From the NCBI RefSeq assembly GCF_001435585.1, contig NZ_AZEC01000004.1, positions 181,739 to 245,738 of the forward strand: a stretch of 64,000 bases of DNA. The letters run 5' to 3'. Below the pieces are notes generated by a model that worked only from the letters and a program-made list of their open reading frames with translations, had not been told where the DNA came from and made no database searches. This document shows positions 26,496-35,108 of the stretch, in pieces. This stretch comes from Schleiferilactobacillus perolens DSM 12744. Its GTDB lineage: Bacteria > Bacillota > Bacilli > Lactobacillales > Lactobacillaceae. Every line of letters begins with the position of its first letter. The first letter of the stretch is position 1. Position numbers and translations under genes: made by a program.

Positions 26496-27372
26496 TACAT
26501 TTAAACGTCATGTCACGGATAGTTTCCGGAGTTTACGCCGGAACGGTGGGATGTCGGTAGCAGCCATTGTCTCCGTGACAGTCACGCTGCTCCTGGTCGG
26601 TATTTTCATGGCCCTCATTTTCAACGTGAACCACGTTTCTCGAGAAGTGGAAAATGATGTCCGAGTACGGGTCGAAATTGACCAAAAGACCACTGCTGCC
26701 CAACGTGCAAAATTGAAGCGTGAATTGCAAGACATGGATAATGTGGCGCAAGTATCATTCTCCAGCCGCAAACAGGAATTGGATAAAGTTGTCGGCAGTT
26801 ACGGGAGTGCTTTCAGTATGTTTAGTGGTGACTCTAACCCACTTAACGACGTCTATGTGGTTAAAACGAAGACCCCGCAAGCCACGCAAAAAGTAGCTCA
26901 AGCGGCGAAGAAACTCAATCACGTGAATGACGCGGTTTATGGTGGTGCGAATGCCCGCAACCTATTCCGGGCCACAGACAGTTTGCGGCAGTGGGGCTTA
27001 GGCTTCAGCCTGATGTTGCTGTTGGTCGCTGTCTTTTTGATCTCAAACACGGTCCGGATCACCATCCTGAGCCGGCAAACCGAGATCGGCATTATGCGGT
27101 TAGTGGGGGCGACGAATTCATATATTCGCTGGCCATTCTTGCTAGAAGGAGCATGGACCGGATTGTTCGGTTCAATCATTCCCATCGCGATTGTCGATAT
27201 TGGGTACGCGGTCATCTATGGCGCGTCCGCCCGGGGCTTTGCTTCGGCAGGCTACACGCTGTTATCGCCGGGGAGTCTGCTTATTGGCCTAGACTTCTTG
27301 CTGGCTGGTATTGGAATCGTCATTGGGGCGGTCGGTGCAGCCATCTCGATGGGTCGGTTCTTGAAAATATAA
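26485..27372 (+). CDS. ftsX: Cell division membrane protein FtsX
   Basis: 295-aa FtsX-type permease: N-terminal helix (about 22-45), an extracellular domain (about 46-165) and three C-terminal helices (about 172-195, 222-245, 265-288). The TEIGIMRLVGATNSYIRWPF stretch is the family cytoplasmic loop. Its extracellular domain in other Firmicutes activates CHAP or amidase hydrolases. Translationally coupled to ftsE and ended by a strong terminator. Confidence 0.95.
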   Translation: MKASTFKRHVTDSFRSLRRNGGMSVAAIVSVTVTLLLVGIFMALIFNVNHVSREVENDVRVRVEIDQKTTAAQRAKLKRELQDMDNVAQVSFSSRKQELDKVVGSYGSAFSMFSGDSNPLNDVYVVKTKTPQATQKVAQAAKKLNHVNDAVYGGANARNLFRATDSLRQWGLGFSLMLLLVAVFLISNTVRITILSRQTEIGIMRLVGATNSYIRWPFLLEGAWTGLFGSIIPIAIVDIGYAVIYGASARGFASAGYTLLSPGSLLIGLDFLLAGIGIVIGAVGAAISMGRFLKI

Positions 27373-27380
27373 TGTTGAAA

Positions 27381-27434
27381 AGCGCGATTTTTGTTCTCAC
27401 TTTTTTCAGTGAGTTTCAAAAATCGCGTTTTTTT
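27381..27434 (+). terminator. ftsEX terminator
   Basis: GCGCGATTTTTG pairs with CAAAAATCGCG around a loop that contains its own small stem, followed by T7. Confidence 0.9.
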
Positions 27435-27500
27435 CTGATATACTCAAAGTGCATTAAACACATGCGTATTGCCGCGCTTTGATTTTAGGAGGGATACATG

Positions 27501-28211
27501 ATGGCCACACGAATTCTGGTGGTGGACGATGAATCAACAATTCGGACGCTGATCGAATATAATTTGACCCAAGAGGGTTTCCAAGTGGATACCGCTGAGG
27601 ATGGGGATGGCGCGTTACAGATGGCGCAAACCACAAATTATGATCTCATTTTGCTAGACTTAATGTTACCGGGCAAAGATGGGCTCACCGTAACTAAAAC
27701 ATTGCGTCAGGAAAAGATTGCCACACCGATTATTATGCTGACGGCGAAAGATAGTGAAACGGATAAAATTGTAGGATTAGAGTTGGGCGCCGATGATTAT
27801 GTCACGAAGCCTTTCAGCGTCAAAGAATTGTTGGCCCGTATCCATGCGGTCCTGCGGCGTATCCAGGATCCCAGTGAAAAAACGGCGGCCGAGGTGATTA
27901 CCTTTGGCCCGTTGACTGTGGACGTGGACGGCTTGCAGGCATCGTTGCGCGGTGAGCCGCTGACATTGACGCCAAAGGAATTCGATGTGCTGGCTTACTT
28001 GGTCAAGCGGCCCAATCGGGTTATTTCACGAGAACACATCTTAGACGCTGTCTGGGGTGTGGATTACCCTACTGAAACGCGGACCGTGGACATGCAGATA
28101 TCGCATTTACGGGACAAAATCGAACCCAATCCCAAGGAGCCTGTTTATTTACAAACGGTTCGGGGATTTGGTTATAAGCTCACGAAACCAGAATCGGAGA
28201 TGTCAGAATGA
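27501..28211 (+). CDS. phoP: Phosphate response regulator PhoP
   Basis: 236-aa OmpR/PhoB-type regulator. The receiver domain has ILVVDDES, phosphorylated Asp53 in LILLDLMLPG, TAKD and KPFS; the C-terminal winged helix is complete (PKEFDVLAYLVKRPNRVISR). ATG 27501 is 7 nt from AGGAGGG and preferred over ATG 27498. It is followed by phoR with an ATGA overlap and the whole pst operon, which fixes the identity as the phosphate-starvation regulator rather than WalR. Confidence 0.93.
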   Translation: MATRILVVDDESTIRTLIEYNLTQEGFQVDTAEDGDGALQMAQTTNYDLILLDLMLPGKDGLTVTKTLRQEKIATPIIMLTAKDSETDKIVGLELGADDYVTKPFSVKELLARIHAVLRRIQDPSEKTAAEVITFGPLTVDVDGLQASLRGEPLTLTPKEFDVLAYLVKRPNRVISREHILDAVWGVDYPTETRTVDMQISHLRDKIEPNPKEPVYLQTVRGFGYKLTKPESEMSE

Positions 28212-29638
28212 GATGGCGCGCACTTGGTATCCGGCTTTTCTGCGCCGTGGTGCTGTTTATTGGACTATTAGCCTGGATGAATAATTGGCCAGGGATGTTA
28301 GGATTACAACAACCGCTGGCGGTGGCCGCACCATGGATCTACTGGGGGATGATCGGGGCGTTTTGGGTAGTCTTTATCTTGCTCAGCAGTCTGCGGGATT
28401 ATCGTTTACGCCGGTATGAGCAGCAAGTCGCCGAGGCTGCGACATACATGAACCAGATTCAGCATCTCAAAGCCCCAGAATTAATGCTGGCCGATGATGA
28501 CCCTGAGTGGCAAGCTTTTTATCAACAGGCTAATCAGGTGAATCAGCTGACGCATCAGCTGCATGCGCAAGCGGACCAGAAACAAGCCGACTTTGATCGG
28601 CTCATTAACCACTTGCCCGTGGGGGTGATGGTGATTAATCCAGACGATAATGTGCAAATGGCCAATGAGGTGATGGAGACTTTATTGAACGTCCCCATTG
28701 ACCCTACGCCGCATTCTTATTTGGATGATGTGAAGACGTTTGGATTGAGCCACTTGATCGAACATACTGAGGCCAATCATCGGACCCATCACGCTGAAGT
28801 GAAACTCGTGCAAAATAATGAACGGCCAGTGGATGCCTATGCCATTTGGATTGGCGATGAAGAAAGCGGCCAGGTGGTAGTCGTGCTTTACGATCTCGCC
28901 TTGATTCGCGCTGCAGAACAAATGCAATTGGACTTCGTAGGGAATGTGTCCCACGAATTGAAAACCCCGATTACATCCATTGCCGGTTTTGCAGAAACAC
29001 TTCTCAGTGGTGCCAAGAATGATCCACAGTCTTTGGATAAGTTTTTACAGATTATTTTACAGGAATCCAATCGGTTGAATGATTTGGTCACCGACACCAT
29101 TTCCGTGGCCCGGTTTGCCAATCCGCATCCCATTCATCCGCAAAAAATCCAAGTCAATTCAGAGATCGGCCGGGTGTTGACTATGTTGCGGCCGCGCATC
29201 ATTGAACGCGATCTCAGTGTACAGATTAAGGGTGATACGGATACGACCTTTGTCTTTGATCCGGCTGAGTTTGATGATATTATCAAGAATTTGTTAACGA
29301 ATGCCGTCATTTATAATCATCATGGTGGCGAAATTCGTGTCGAATATGGATTGAGTGACAAAAACTTCCGCTTGGTGGTTGCTGATACTGGTATTGGTAT
29401 CCCCGAGGACGACCAGCAGCGGGTCTTTGAACGCTTCTACCGCGTCGATAAGATGCGTTCACGGCGCAACGGAGGAACTGGGTTAGGTCTGTCGATCGTC
29501 CAAGCCATTGTTCAACGGGCTGGCGGTGAAATCATTTTACACAGCCAAGTCGCAGTGGGCACGACCTTCACGGTCACTTTACCTCGGAAGCCAGCCAAAG
29601 AAATTGCCAATAACCAAACAACAGCGGACACCAAGTAA
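28208..29638 (+). CDS. phoR: Phosphate sensor histidine kinase PhoR
   Basis: 476-aa kinase with two N-terminal membrane segments (about 8-25 and 38-62) and no large extracellular domain, a PAS domain (about 130-235), HisKA with His249 in FVGNVSHELKTPI, and a HATPase domain with N, G1 (VADTGIGIP), F and G2 (GGTGLGLSIV) boxes. The short outside loop suggests signalling via the PstSCAB/PhoU complex inside the membrane, as in other PhoR proteins. Overlaps phoP by 4 nt. Confidence 0.93.
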   Translation: MRWRALGIRLFCAVVLFIGLLAWMNNWPGMLGLQQPLAVAAPWIYWGMIGAFWVVFILLSSLRDYRLRRYEQQVAEAATYMNQIQHLKAPELMLADDDPEWQAFYQQANQVNQLTHQLHAQADQKQADFDRLINHLPVGVMVINPDDNVQMANEVMETLLNVPIDPTPHSYLDDVKTFGLSHLIEHTEANHRTHHAEVKLVQNNERPVDAYAIWIGDEESGQVVVVLYDLALIRAAEQMQLDFVGNVSHELKTPITSIAGFAETLLSGAKNDPQSLDKFLQIILQESNRLNDLVTDTISVARFANPHPIHPQKIQVNSEIGRVLTMLRPRIIERDLSVQIKGDTDTTFVFDPAEFDDIIKNLLTNAVIYNHHGGEIRVEYGLSDKNFRLVVADTGIGIPEDDQQRVFERFYRVDKMRSRRNGGTGLGLSIVQAIVQRAGGEIILHSQVAVGTTFTVTLPRKPAKEIANNQTTADTK

Positions 29639-29803
29639 TCGGTTTGAGTAAACCGGGTCTCAGTGCCGGATAAGAAGCCCGAGATGGATTGACTCTGAGT
29701 GATCAGATCAACCCACGCGGACTTTTTTGATTGGTGAGCAGTGCAATGGACAAAGATTGCTGAAAGATGCTACCGTTTGGTTGGTGAGGGGAGGAAAAAA
29801 GGT
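29639..29803 (+). other. phoR to small-ORF spacer with hairpins
   Basis: 165-nt spacer. GGTTT/AAACC and TCTGA-gtga-TCAGA (within TTGA...TCAA) can pair, and GACTTTTTT occurs near 29723. No convincing promoter was found. The region may attenuate transcription so that pst genes and phoPR are expressed at different levels. Confidence 0.4.
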
Positions 29804-29923
29804 ATGAAAACTAAATATTGTCACGCTTCTTTACAAGAAATTTACAAAGCCCAGGTCAAATTATTACATGACGCCAGTATTATTAATATGAGACTTATTG
29901 GTGAATTGAGGAATGCCCAGTGA
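29804..29923 (+). CDS. 39-aa small ORF coupled to pstS
   Basis: Unrecognised peptide starting MKTKYCHASLQEIYK and ending MRLIGELRNAQ. ATG 29804 has a strong RBS (GGGGAGG, 9-nt spacer), stronger than that of pstS. Its TGA overlaps the pstS GTG start (GTGA), so its translation would be coupled to pstS. It is mostly polar, with no signal peptide or membrane segment; probably a short helical peptide. It could be a leader peptide controlling pst translation or a small protein in phosphate sensing. Confidence 0.6.
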   Translation: MKTKYCHASLQEIYKAQVKLLHDASIINMRLIGELRNAQ

Positions 29924-30780
29924 AACATAATAAATTCTGGCTGCTATTATTGGCCGGCTTGTTTTTCTTAACGGGTTGCAAACAACAAGGGGCGGCTATT
30001 ACAGCAGTCGGTTCGTCTGCGCTGCAACCGTTGGTGGAAGCAGCTGGCGAGCGATACAGCAAAGACCATGCAGGCGAGTTCGTTAATGTGCAGGGCGGCG
30101 GCTCCGGAACTGGCTTGAGTCAGATCCAAAGCGGCGCTGTTGATATCGGCAACTCCGATCTCTATGCAGAGGAAAAAAGCGGAATTGATGCCAAGAAGTT
30201 AGTTGATCATCGGGTGGCGGTTGTGGGAGTGACCCCCATCGTAAACAAAGATATTCCGATCAAAAACTTGACGATGGTCCAGCTCCGCGGGATTTTTTCT
30301 GGTCGTTACACAAATTGGCGGCAACTCGGCGGTCCCGATGTGCCCATCGTGATTGTGAACCGGGCCAGCGGTTCTGGTACCCGGGTTACTTTCGAACGGT
30401 GGGTCATGGCGAAGACGCCGACCAAATCAGCACAGGAGCAAGACTCCACCGGGATGGTCCGGCAAATCGTATCATCTACTCCGGGAGCGATTAGCTATGT
30501 GGCTTTTCCCTATGTGGATAAGACAGTGAAAACCATCAGTGTGGATGGCGTGGCTCCGACAGACGCGAATGTGCAAACCAACAAGTGGGTCATTTGGTCC
30601 TATGAACATATGTATACCAAAGGTCCAGCGAAAGGCTTAGCAAAACGGTTTGTCGATTATGTGCTGAGCGATACAGTCCAGCAGGAGATTGTTAAGAAGC
30701 TGGGGTACATCGCAGTAAACGAAATGAAAGTCGAGCGTGATCTGGCCGGTCACGTCCGTGAGAGAGCGGGGCAGTCTTAA
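29920..30780 (+). CDS. pstS: Phosphate ABC transporter substrate-binding lipoprotein
   Basis: 286-aa lipoprotein that binds phosphate outside the membrane. Signal peptide with lipobox LTGC, cysteine about residue 20, processed by the Lgt/Lsp route. Mature part has AVGSSALQPLVEAA, GGGSGTGLSQI and the RASGSGTRVTFE phosphate-binding segments. Starts at GTG 29920, 8 nt after GAGG, coupled to the small ORF. pstC follows with a 1-nt overlap. Confidence 0.95.
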   Translation: MKHNKFWLLLLAGLFFLTGCKQQGAAITAVGSSALQPLVEAAGERYSKDHAGEFVNVQGGGSGTGLSQIQSGAVDIGNSDLYAEEKSGIDAKKLVDHRVAVVGVTPIVNKDIPIKNLTMVQLRGIFSGRYTNWRQLGGPDVPIVIVNRASGSGTRVTFERWVMAKTPTKSAQEQDSTGMVRQIVSSTPGAISYVAFPYVDKTVKTISVDGVAPTDANVQTNKWVIWSYEHMYTKGPAKGLAKRFVDYVLSDTVQQEIVKKLGYIAVNEMKVERDLAGHVRERAGQS

Positions 30781-31706
30781 TGGCAGAGGATAAAATTCGG
30801 GAGAGTTTACTGAAGGAATCGAAAGCATCGAAGCGAGAAAAGCACGGGAAAATATTGAGCTACTCGGCCATTATTTTGATCGTGGTCGTTGTGGTTTCTA
30901 TATTCCTGTTTGTGGCGACGCGTGGTATCGCCACCTTTACGGTGAATAAGGGTAGTATCATTGATTTCTTTACGAAGAGTCAGTGGAATCCCGGAGCGAC
31001 TGATAAGGGCGGTCATCCGTTGATTGGTGCGTTGCCGATGATCGTGGGTTCTTTCGCAGTGACGGTGTTATCCGCCATTGTCGCAACTCCGTTTGCCATC
31101 GCGGCGGCAATCTACATGGTGGAGATTTCTCCCCGGCGGGGATACAAGATTTTACAGCCCGTCATTGAGTTATTAGTGGGGATCCCGTCAGTCGTTTACG
31201 GCTTCGTCGGTTTATCCGTGGTCGTACCGTTTATCCGGAATCATTTCGGTGGTACCGGTTTTGGTATCTTAGCCGGTACGCTGGTGTTGTTCGTGATGAT
31301 TTTACCCACGGCCACGTCAATGAGTGTCGATGCCCTTCGCGCAGTGCCCCGATATTATCGGGAAGCGTCCTTAGCATTGGGAGCAACACGCTGGCAGACC
31401 ATTTATAAAGTGGTGCTGCGGGCGGCGGTACCGGGTATTATGACCGCCGTGATTTTTGGTATGTCCCGGGCGTTTGGTGAGGCCCTGGCCGTCCAAATGG
31501 TCATCGGGAATGCGACATTGTTGCCCCAGAATCTGGTATCTCCGGCGTCAACCTTGACCAGTATCCTGACCATGGGTATGGGTAATTCCGTTATGGGCAG
31601 TGTATCCAATAATGCGTTGTGGTCGTTGGCTTTACTCCTGTTACTAATGTCCTTGCTCTTCAATATCTTGGTTCACCGGATCAGTAAGAAAGGAGCCTTG
31701 CACTAA
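30780..31706 (+). CDS. pstC: Phosphate ABC transporter permease PstC
   Basis: 308-aa permease of the PstSCAB importer, with six membrane segments after a charged cytoplasmic N-terminus. The cytoplasmic EAA loop reads REASLALGATRWQTIYKVVL. Its ATG overlaps the pstS stop by one nt, and pstA overlaps its stop in the same way. Confidence 0.95.
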   Translation: MAEDKIRESLLKESKASKREKHGKILSYSAIILIVVVVVSIFLFVATRGIATFTVNKGSIIDFFTKSQWNPGATDKGGHPLIGALPMIVGSFAVTVLSAIVATPFAIAAAIYMVEISPRRGYKILQPVIELLVGIPSVVYGFVGLSVVVPFIRNHFGGTGFGILAGTLVLFVMILPTATSMSVDALRAVPRYYREASLALGATRWQTIYKVVLRAAVPGIMTAVIFGMSRAFGEALAVQMVIGNATLLPQNLVSPASTLTSILTMGMGNSVMGSVSNNALWSLALLLLLMSLLFNILVHRISKKGALH

Positions 31707-32590
31707 TGAACGCCAAACGTGCCGATAAAATTGCCACAGCGGTGCTATATGTGATGTCGGGCATCATCGTGCTGATTTTGGCCCTGTTACTCTTTTATAT
31801 TTTGTTCAATGGGGTCCCGCATATTAGCTGGCATTTCTTGACTGCCCCCGCCGAGAGCTTCCAAAAGGGTGGCGGTATCGGAGTGCAGCTCTTTAACTCC
31901 TTTTACTTGTTATTTCTTTCCATGTTAATTTCTACGCCGATTTCAATTTGGGCCGGGATTTACTTATCCGAGTATGCTAAGCCCAATCGCTTAACGAATA
32001 TTGTGCGGACATCGATCGAAGTCTTATCATCCCTGCCCTCTGTCGTAGTTGGATTATTTGGCTTCCTGGTTTTCGCCGTACAAGCAGGCTTTGGTTTCTC
32101 TATTCTTTCTGGGGCGCTGGCATTGACGGTGTTCAACCTGCCGTTGTTGACCCGAAACGTTGAAGACTCATTGCGGTCGGTTGCCTTTACGCAACGTGAG
32201 GCGGGCCTGTCTCTGGGCTTATCCCGCTGGGAAACCGTCATTCATGTGGTTTTGCCAGAAGCTTTACCGGGTATTATCACTGGGATGATTCTATCCGCCG
32301 GCCGGGTATTCGGAGAAGCCGCCGCGTTGATTTATACCGCGGGACAAAGCGCTCCAGCATTGGATTTCACCAATTGGAATCCGTTCTATATTGCGTCACC
32401 GTTGAATCCGATGCGGCCCGCGGAAACATTGGCAGTACACATTTGGAAGATCAACTCGGAAGGGATCATTCCCGACGCTACGGCCGTATCGGCTGGCGCT
32501 TCAGCGGTGTTGATCATTGCCGTGCTGCTGTTCAATATCTTGGCCCGGTTGATCGGTAACAAAGTCTACAAACGGTCTACTGGTTTATAA
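31706..32590 (+). CDS. pstA: Phosphate ABC transporter permease PstA
   Basis: 294-aa partner permease. Six membrane segments; EAA loop REAGLSLGLSRWETVIHVVL near residue 170, followed by PEALPGIITG. The ending ARLIGNKVYKR is the usual cytoplasmic tail. Coupled to pstC. Confidence 0.95.
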   Translation: MNAKRADKIATAVLYVMSGIIVLILALLLFYILFNGVPHISWHFLTAPAESFQKGGGIGVQLFNSFYLLFLSMLISTPISIWAGIYLSEYAKPNRLTNIVRTSIEVLSSLPSVVVGLFGFLVFAVQAGFGFSILSGALALTVFNLPLLTRNVEDSLRSVAFTQREAGLSLGLSRWETVIHVVLPEALPGIITGMILSAGRVFGEAAALIYTAGQSAPALDFTNWNPFYIASPLNPMRPAETLAVHIWKINSEGIIPDATAVSAGASAVLIIAVLLFNILARLIGNKVYKRSTGL

Positions 32591-32602
32591 AGGAGGGGCA
32601 TA

Positions 32603-33412
32603 ATGCAAAACTATTCATATGATGACACATATTTCTTGCCCCTGGATCCAAAGACCCATGAGATTGCGATCTCAACGGAAGATTTGAATGTCTATTACGG
32701 GGATAAGCAGGCGATTTTTGATGCGTCGCTGCCTTTTGAACGTTTTAAGATCACGGCCCTGATTGGGGCTTCTGGTTCCGGCAAATCGACGTATTTACGG
32801 TCGTTGAACCGGATGAATGATAACATTGCCAGTGCCAGAGTGACTGGCAAGATCATGTATCGAGATTTGGATATCAACGGTGACGGTATTGACACTTATG
32901 AGATGCGCAAGCACATCGGGATGGTGTTTCAGCGGCCCAACCCGTTTGCTAAGTCGATTTATGATAATATCACCTTCGCGCCTAAACGACACGGCTTGAA
33001 AGATAAAGCTAAGCTGGATGAACTGGTGGAAACCACGCTGAAAGAAGCAGCGTTATGGGATCAAGTCAAAGACGATCTGCATCAAAGTGCGCTCGCCCTT
33101 TCAGGTGGACAAGCTCAGCGCCTATGTATTGCTCGGTCGATTGCGATGAAGCCGGACATTCTGTTATTGGATGAACCGGCCAGTGCACTGGATCCCATTT
33201 CGACCTCAACCGTGGAAGAAACGCTGTTGCGGCTGCGGGATAACTACACCATCATTATCGTGACCCACAATATGCAGCAAGCGGCGCGGATCAGTGACTA
33301 CACCGCGTTTTTCCATCTCGGCCACGTATTGGAATTTAATGAAACGAAAAAAATCTTCACCGCCCCGAAAATTAAGGCGACTGAGGATTATGTATCTGGA
33401 CATTTTGGATGA
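32603..33412 (+). CDS. pstB: Phosphate ABC transporter ATPase PstB (copy 1)
   Basis: 269-aa ABC ATPase. Walker A GASGSGKST, Q-loop FQRPNPF, signature LSGGQAQRLCIARS, Walker B ILLLDEPAS, H-loop VTHNM. RBS GGAGGGG. One of two adjacent pstB genes; tandem pstB copies are common in lactobacilli and streptococci. The signature Q-A-Q and the DEPAS box differ from the more canonical copy 2. Confidence 0.94.
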   Translation: MQNYSYDDTYFLPLDPKTHEIAISTEDLNVYYGDKQAIFDASLPFERFKITALIGASGSGKSTYLRSLNRMNDNIASARVTGKIMYRDLDINGDGIDTYEMRKHIGMVFQRPNPFAKSIYDNITFAPKRHGLKDKAKLDELVETTLKEAALWDQVKDDLHQSALALSGGQAQRLCIARSIAMKPDILLLDEPASALDPISTSTVEETLLRLRDNYTIIIVTHNMQQAARISDYTAFFHLGHVLEFNETKKIFTAPKIKATEDYVSGHFG

Positions 33413-33421
33413 GGTGAGCGT

Positions 33422-34228
33422 ATGGCAATGGCAATGACAAAACCAACAGAGCAGGCAGCAGGGACAACAACCCAACCGCCGATCATTGATACCGAAGATG
33501 TACATTTGTTTTATGGCAGCAATGAAGCTTTGAAAGGTATTTCCATGTCTTTCAAGGAGAACGAAATCACGGCCTTGATCGGTCCCAGTGGCTGCGGTAA
33601 ATCCACTTATCTGCGGACATTGAACCGAATGAACGATTTGATTCCGAATGTGACCATTAAAGGTAAAGTCGATTTGAAAGGTCAAGATATCTACGCTTCC
33701 AATATGGACACCGTCCGGTTGCGCAAAGAAGTCGGGATGGTGTTTCAGCAACCAAATCCGTTTCCGTTTTCAATTTATGACAACGTCACTTATGGTTTGC
33801 GGATTGCGGGCGTTAAAGACCGCGGCCGGTTAGATGAGGCGGTGGAAACAGCATTGCGTCAGGCTGCAATTTGGGATGAGTTGAAGGACAAATTGCATCA
33901 GAGTGCCATGGCACTTTCCGGGGGGCAGCAACAGCGGGTATGTATTGCTCGCGTATTAGCCGTGAAGCCCGATGTGATCTTGTTGGATGAACCAACTTCT
34001 GCGTTGGATCCCATTTCCAGCAGTCAGATCGAAAATATGCTCGTCGAGTTGAAAAAGAACTATACTATCATATTAGTGACTCACAACATGGCCCAAGCGT
34101 CGCGTATCTCTGATCGGACCGCTTTCTTCTTGCAAGGCCATCTGATTGAGTATAATGATACTAAGACGATCTTCTTGAATCCGCAGAAGAAAGAGACAGA
34201 AGATTATATCAGCGGCCGGTTTGGTTAG
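33422..34228 (+). CDS. pstB: Phosphate ABC transporter ATPase PstB (copy 2)
   Basis: 268-aa ABC ATPase with Walker [10 protein letters not shown], signature [14 protein letters not shown], Walker [10 protein letters not shown] and H-loop VTHNM, closer to the general PstB consensus than copy 1. Both copies end with a [10 protein letters not shown]-type tail. Starts 9 nt after copy 1. Confidence 0.95.
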   Translation: MAMAMTKPTEQAAGTTTQPPIIDTEDVHLFYGSNEALKGISMSFKENEITALIGPSGCGKSTYLRTLNRMNDLIPNVTIKGKVDLKGQDIYASNMDTVRLRKEVGMVFQQPNPFPFSIYDNVTYGLRIAGVKDRGRLDEAVETALRQAAIWDELKDKLHQSAMALSGGQQQRVCIARVLAVKPDVILLDEPTSALDPISSSQIENMLVELKKNYTIILVTHNMAQASRISDRTAFFLQGHLIEYNDTKTIFLNPQKKETEDYISGRFG

Positions 34229-34255
34229 TAGGGAAAAAGGAAAGAGGTGGCAAGC

Positions 34256-34933
34256 GTGCGCCGTGTTTTTGAAGATGAACTAAACGATTTACATGTCCGT
34301 TTCTCCGAGATGGGGATGATGGTCAATGAGGCCATCTACAAGTCAGTGAAAGCGTTCATCAATCATGATAAGGAACTTGCCCGCGATGTGATCAGTCACG
34401 ATCATTTGATCAATGAACGGGAAGTGGATTTAGAGAAGCGAAGTTTTGAACTGATTGCCTTGCAGCAACCGGTGACGACCGATCTACGGACGATTGTCAC
34501 TGTCATGAAGGCGAGTTCAGATTTGGAACGGATGGGGGACCACGCCGTTTCCATTAGTAAGTCCACGATTCGGGTGAAGGGTACGACCCGGGTACCCAAG
34601 GTCGAACAAGACATCGCATCCATGGCTGCTTTGGTCAAGGAAATGGTAACTGAAGTGTTGGATGCCTATGTCAAGAGTGATGATAAAAGGGCTTTGAAGA
34701 TTGCTCTGGAAGATCATGGTATCAATCATTATTCTGATTTGATCTATGAAACATGTTTGGAAACGATGCAAAAGGATCCAGCGACGATTCCAGGGAGTAT
34801 GGACTATCTGTTCGTCAGCAGCTATCTGGAGCGGATCGGTGATTATGTTACGAACATTTGCGAGTGGATTGTTTACTTGCAAACAGGTAAAATCGTTGAA
34901 TTGAATTCCAATGCCAAGGAAGACGATTTCTAA
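34256..34933 (+). CDS. phoU: Phosphate signalling regulator PhoU
   Basis: 225-aa all-helical protein of two three-helix bundles, each with the metal-binding ExxxD pattern (VISHDHLINEREVDLEK and the matching ALEDHGINHYSDLIYE). PhoU links the Pst transporter to PhoR and damps the response when phosphate is plentiful. GTG 34256 (MRRVFEDELND) is preferred because AGAGGTGG precedes it; GTG 34247 is possible with AAGG. Last gene of the pho-pst operon. Confidence 0.94.
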   Translation: MRRVFEDELNDLHVRFSEMGMMVNEAIYKSVKAFINHDKELARDVISHDHLINEREVDLEKRSFELIALQQPVTTDLRTIVTVMKASSDLERMGDHAVSISKSTIRVKGTTRVPKVEQDIASMAALVKEMVTEVLDAYVKSDDKRALKIALEDHGINHYSDLIYETCLETMQKDPATIPGSMDYLFVSSYLERIGDYVTNICEWIVYLQTGKIVELNSNAKEDDF

Positions 34934-34963
34934 AGGGCGTTTCGGCGTCAAATTGTGTTGAAG

Positions 34964-34993
34964 AACGGGTCGGCGGTTGCCGGCCCGTTTTTT
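34964..34993 (+). terminator. pho-pst operon terminator
   Basis: AACGGG-TCGGC with GCCG-GCCCGTT around GGTT, followed by T6. Confidence 0.9.
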
Positions 34994-35108
34994 GTACCAA
35001 AGTAATGATGTAAATATCCACCTTTGGACCTATGCACGAAGCCAGGTTCCTTGGCATAATGAAAATGTAATCAAGTAAGCCATCACGTGGATATGGAGGG
35101 CATTTACA

